Source: SIG701 sp045577175
GTDB lineage: Bacteria > Bacillota > Clostridia > Oscillospirales > CAG-272
Direction: 5' to 3'
Length of the DNA stretch: 24,237 nt
Assembly (NCBI GenBank): GCA_045577175.1
Contig: JAZNHT010000043.1
Location: 1-24,237 of the forward strand
The notes beneath the pieces were generated by a model, which worked only from the letters and a program-made list of their open reading frames with translations, was not told the origin of the DNA and searched no databases. Both the position numbers and the translations under genes were made by a program. Each line of letters opens with the position of its first letter. Position 1 is the stretch's first letter. Below are positions 24,183-24,237 of this stretch, piece after piece.

Positions 24183-24237
24183 ATGACAGATTACAGATTG
24201 GGTGCGGCAGAAGCACGCTTTGCGGACATCGTATGGG
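24183..24237 (+). CDS. BlaI/MecI/CopY-family repressor, N-terminus only (partial)
   Basis: GGGAGG precedes the ATG. The 18 visible codons read MTDYRLGAAEARFADIVW, the typical opening of BlaI/MecI winged-helix repressors (L-x-x-x-E-x-x-x-M-x-x-x-W pattern). These proteins bind paired palindromes such as those just upstream. A BlaR-type sensor protease gene would be expected beyond the right edge but cannot be seen. Confidence 0.75.
   Translation, partial: MTDYRLGAAEARFADIVW

Overview
The window reads as chromosomal DNA of an anaerobic Gram-positive bacterium, most likely an uncultured gut or rumen member of the Clostridia. The grounds are AGGAGG-type ribosome binding sites, consensus TTGACA/TATAAT promoters, many short intrinsic terminators, an SLH-domain surface protein, an ECF-type S component with a DUF4430 lipoprotein, and a BlaI-type repressor. 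The phylum is an inference. I see no insertion sequence, phage gene, integrase or CRISPR array.

Left half (1-12410, all minus strand): a head-to-tail array of one gene family. Seven complete paralogues of about 540-575 residues, called P1 to P7 here in order of position, plus the first 21 codons of an eighth (P0) running off the left edge, lie 14 to 165 bases apart with no other gene between them. All share an N-terminal beta-rich domain and a C-terminal (beta/alpha)8 barrel that resembles uncharacterised 'glycosyl hydrolase-like' proteins (GHL10-like). None has a signal peptide. Hairpins after P3 and P1 split the array into probable units P7-P3, P2-P1 and P0. This array is the most unusual content of the window.

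Middle (12484-17930): hslO (Hsp33) and a D-2-hydroxyacid dehydrogenase are joined by an ATGA overlap behind a consensus promoter, and point toward the array. Divergent from hslO is a secreted protein with cadherin-like repeats and three SLH domains. Then come a small P-loop kinase-like protein and cysK (minus), an Asn/Gln-rich 48-residue microprotein (plus) and tRNA-Arg(CCU).

Right (17931-24237): an AraC-family regulator (minus); a cobalamin riboswitch followed by two terminator hairpins, a DUF4430 lipoprotein and an ECF S component, which together look like a B12-controlled cobalamin uptake module; a second AraC-family regulator (plus); a nagA/ROK-like kinase operon (minus) that suggests amino-sugar catabolism; and the first codons of a BlaI/MecI-type repressor with two operator-like palindromes.

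The gene-free stretches over 300 bases are 19956-20473 (riboswitch, terminators and two divergent promoters) and 23882-24182 (divergent nagA and BlaI-type promoters plus operators; nothing else recognised in its A/T-rich centre).
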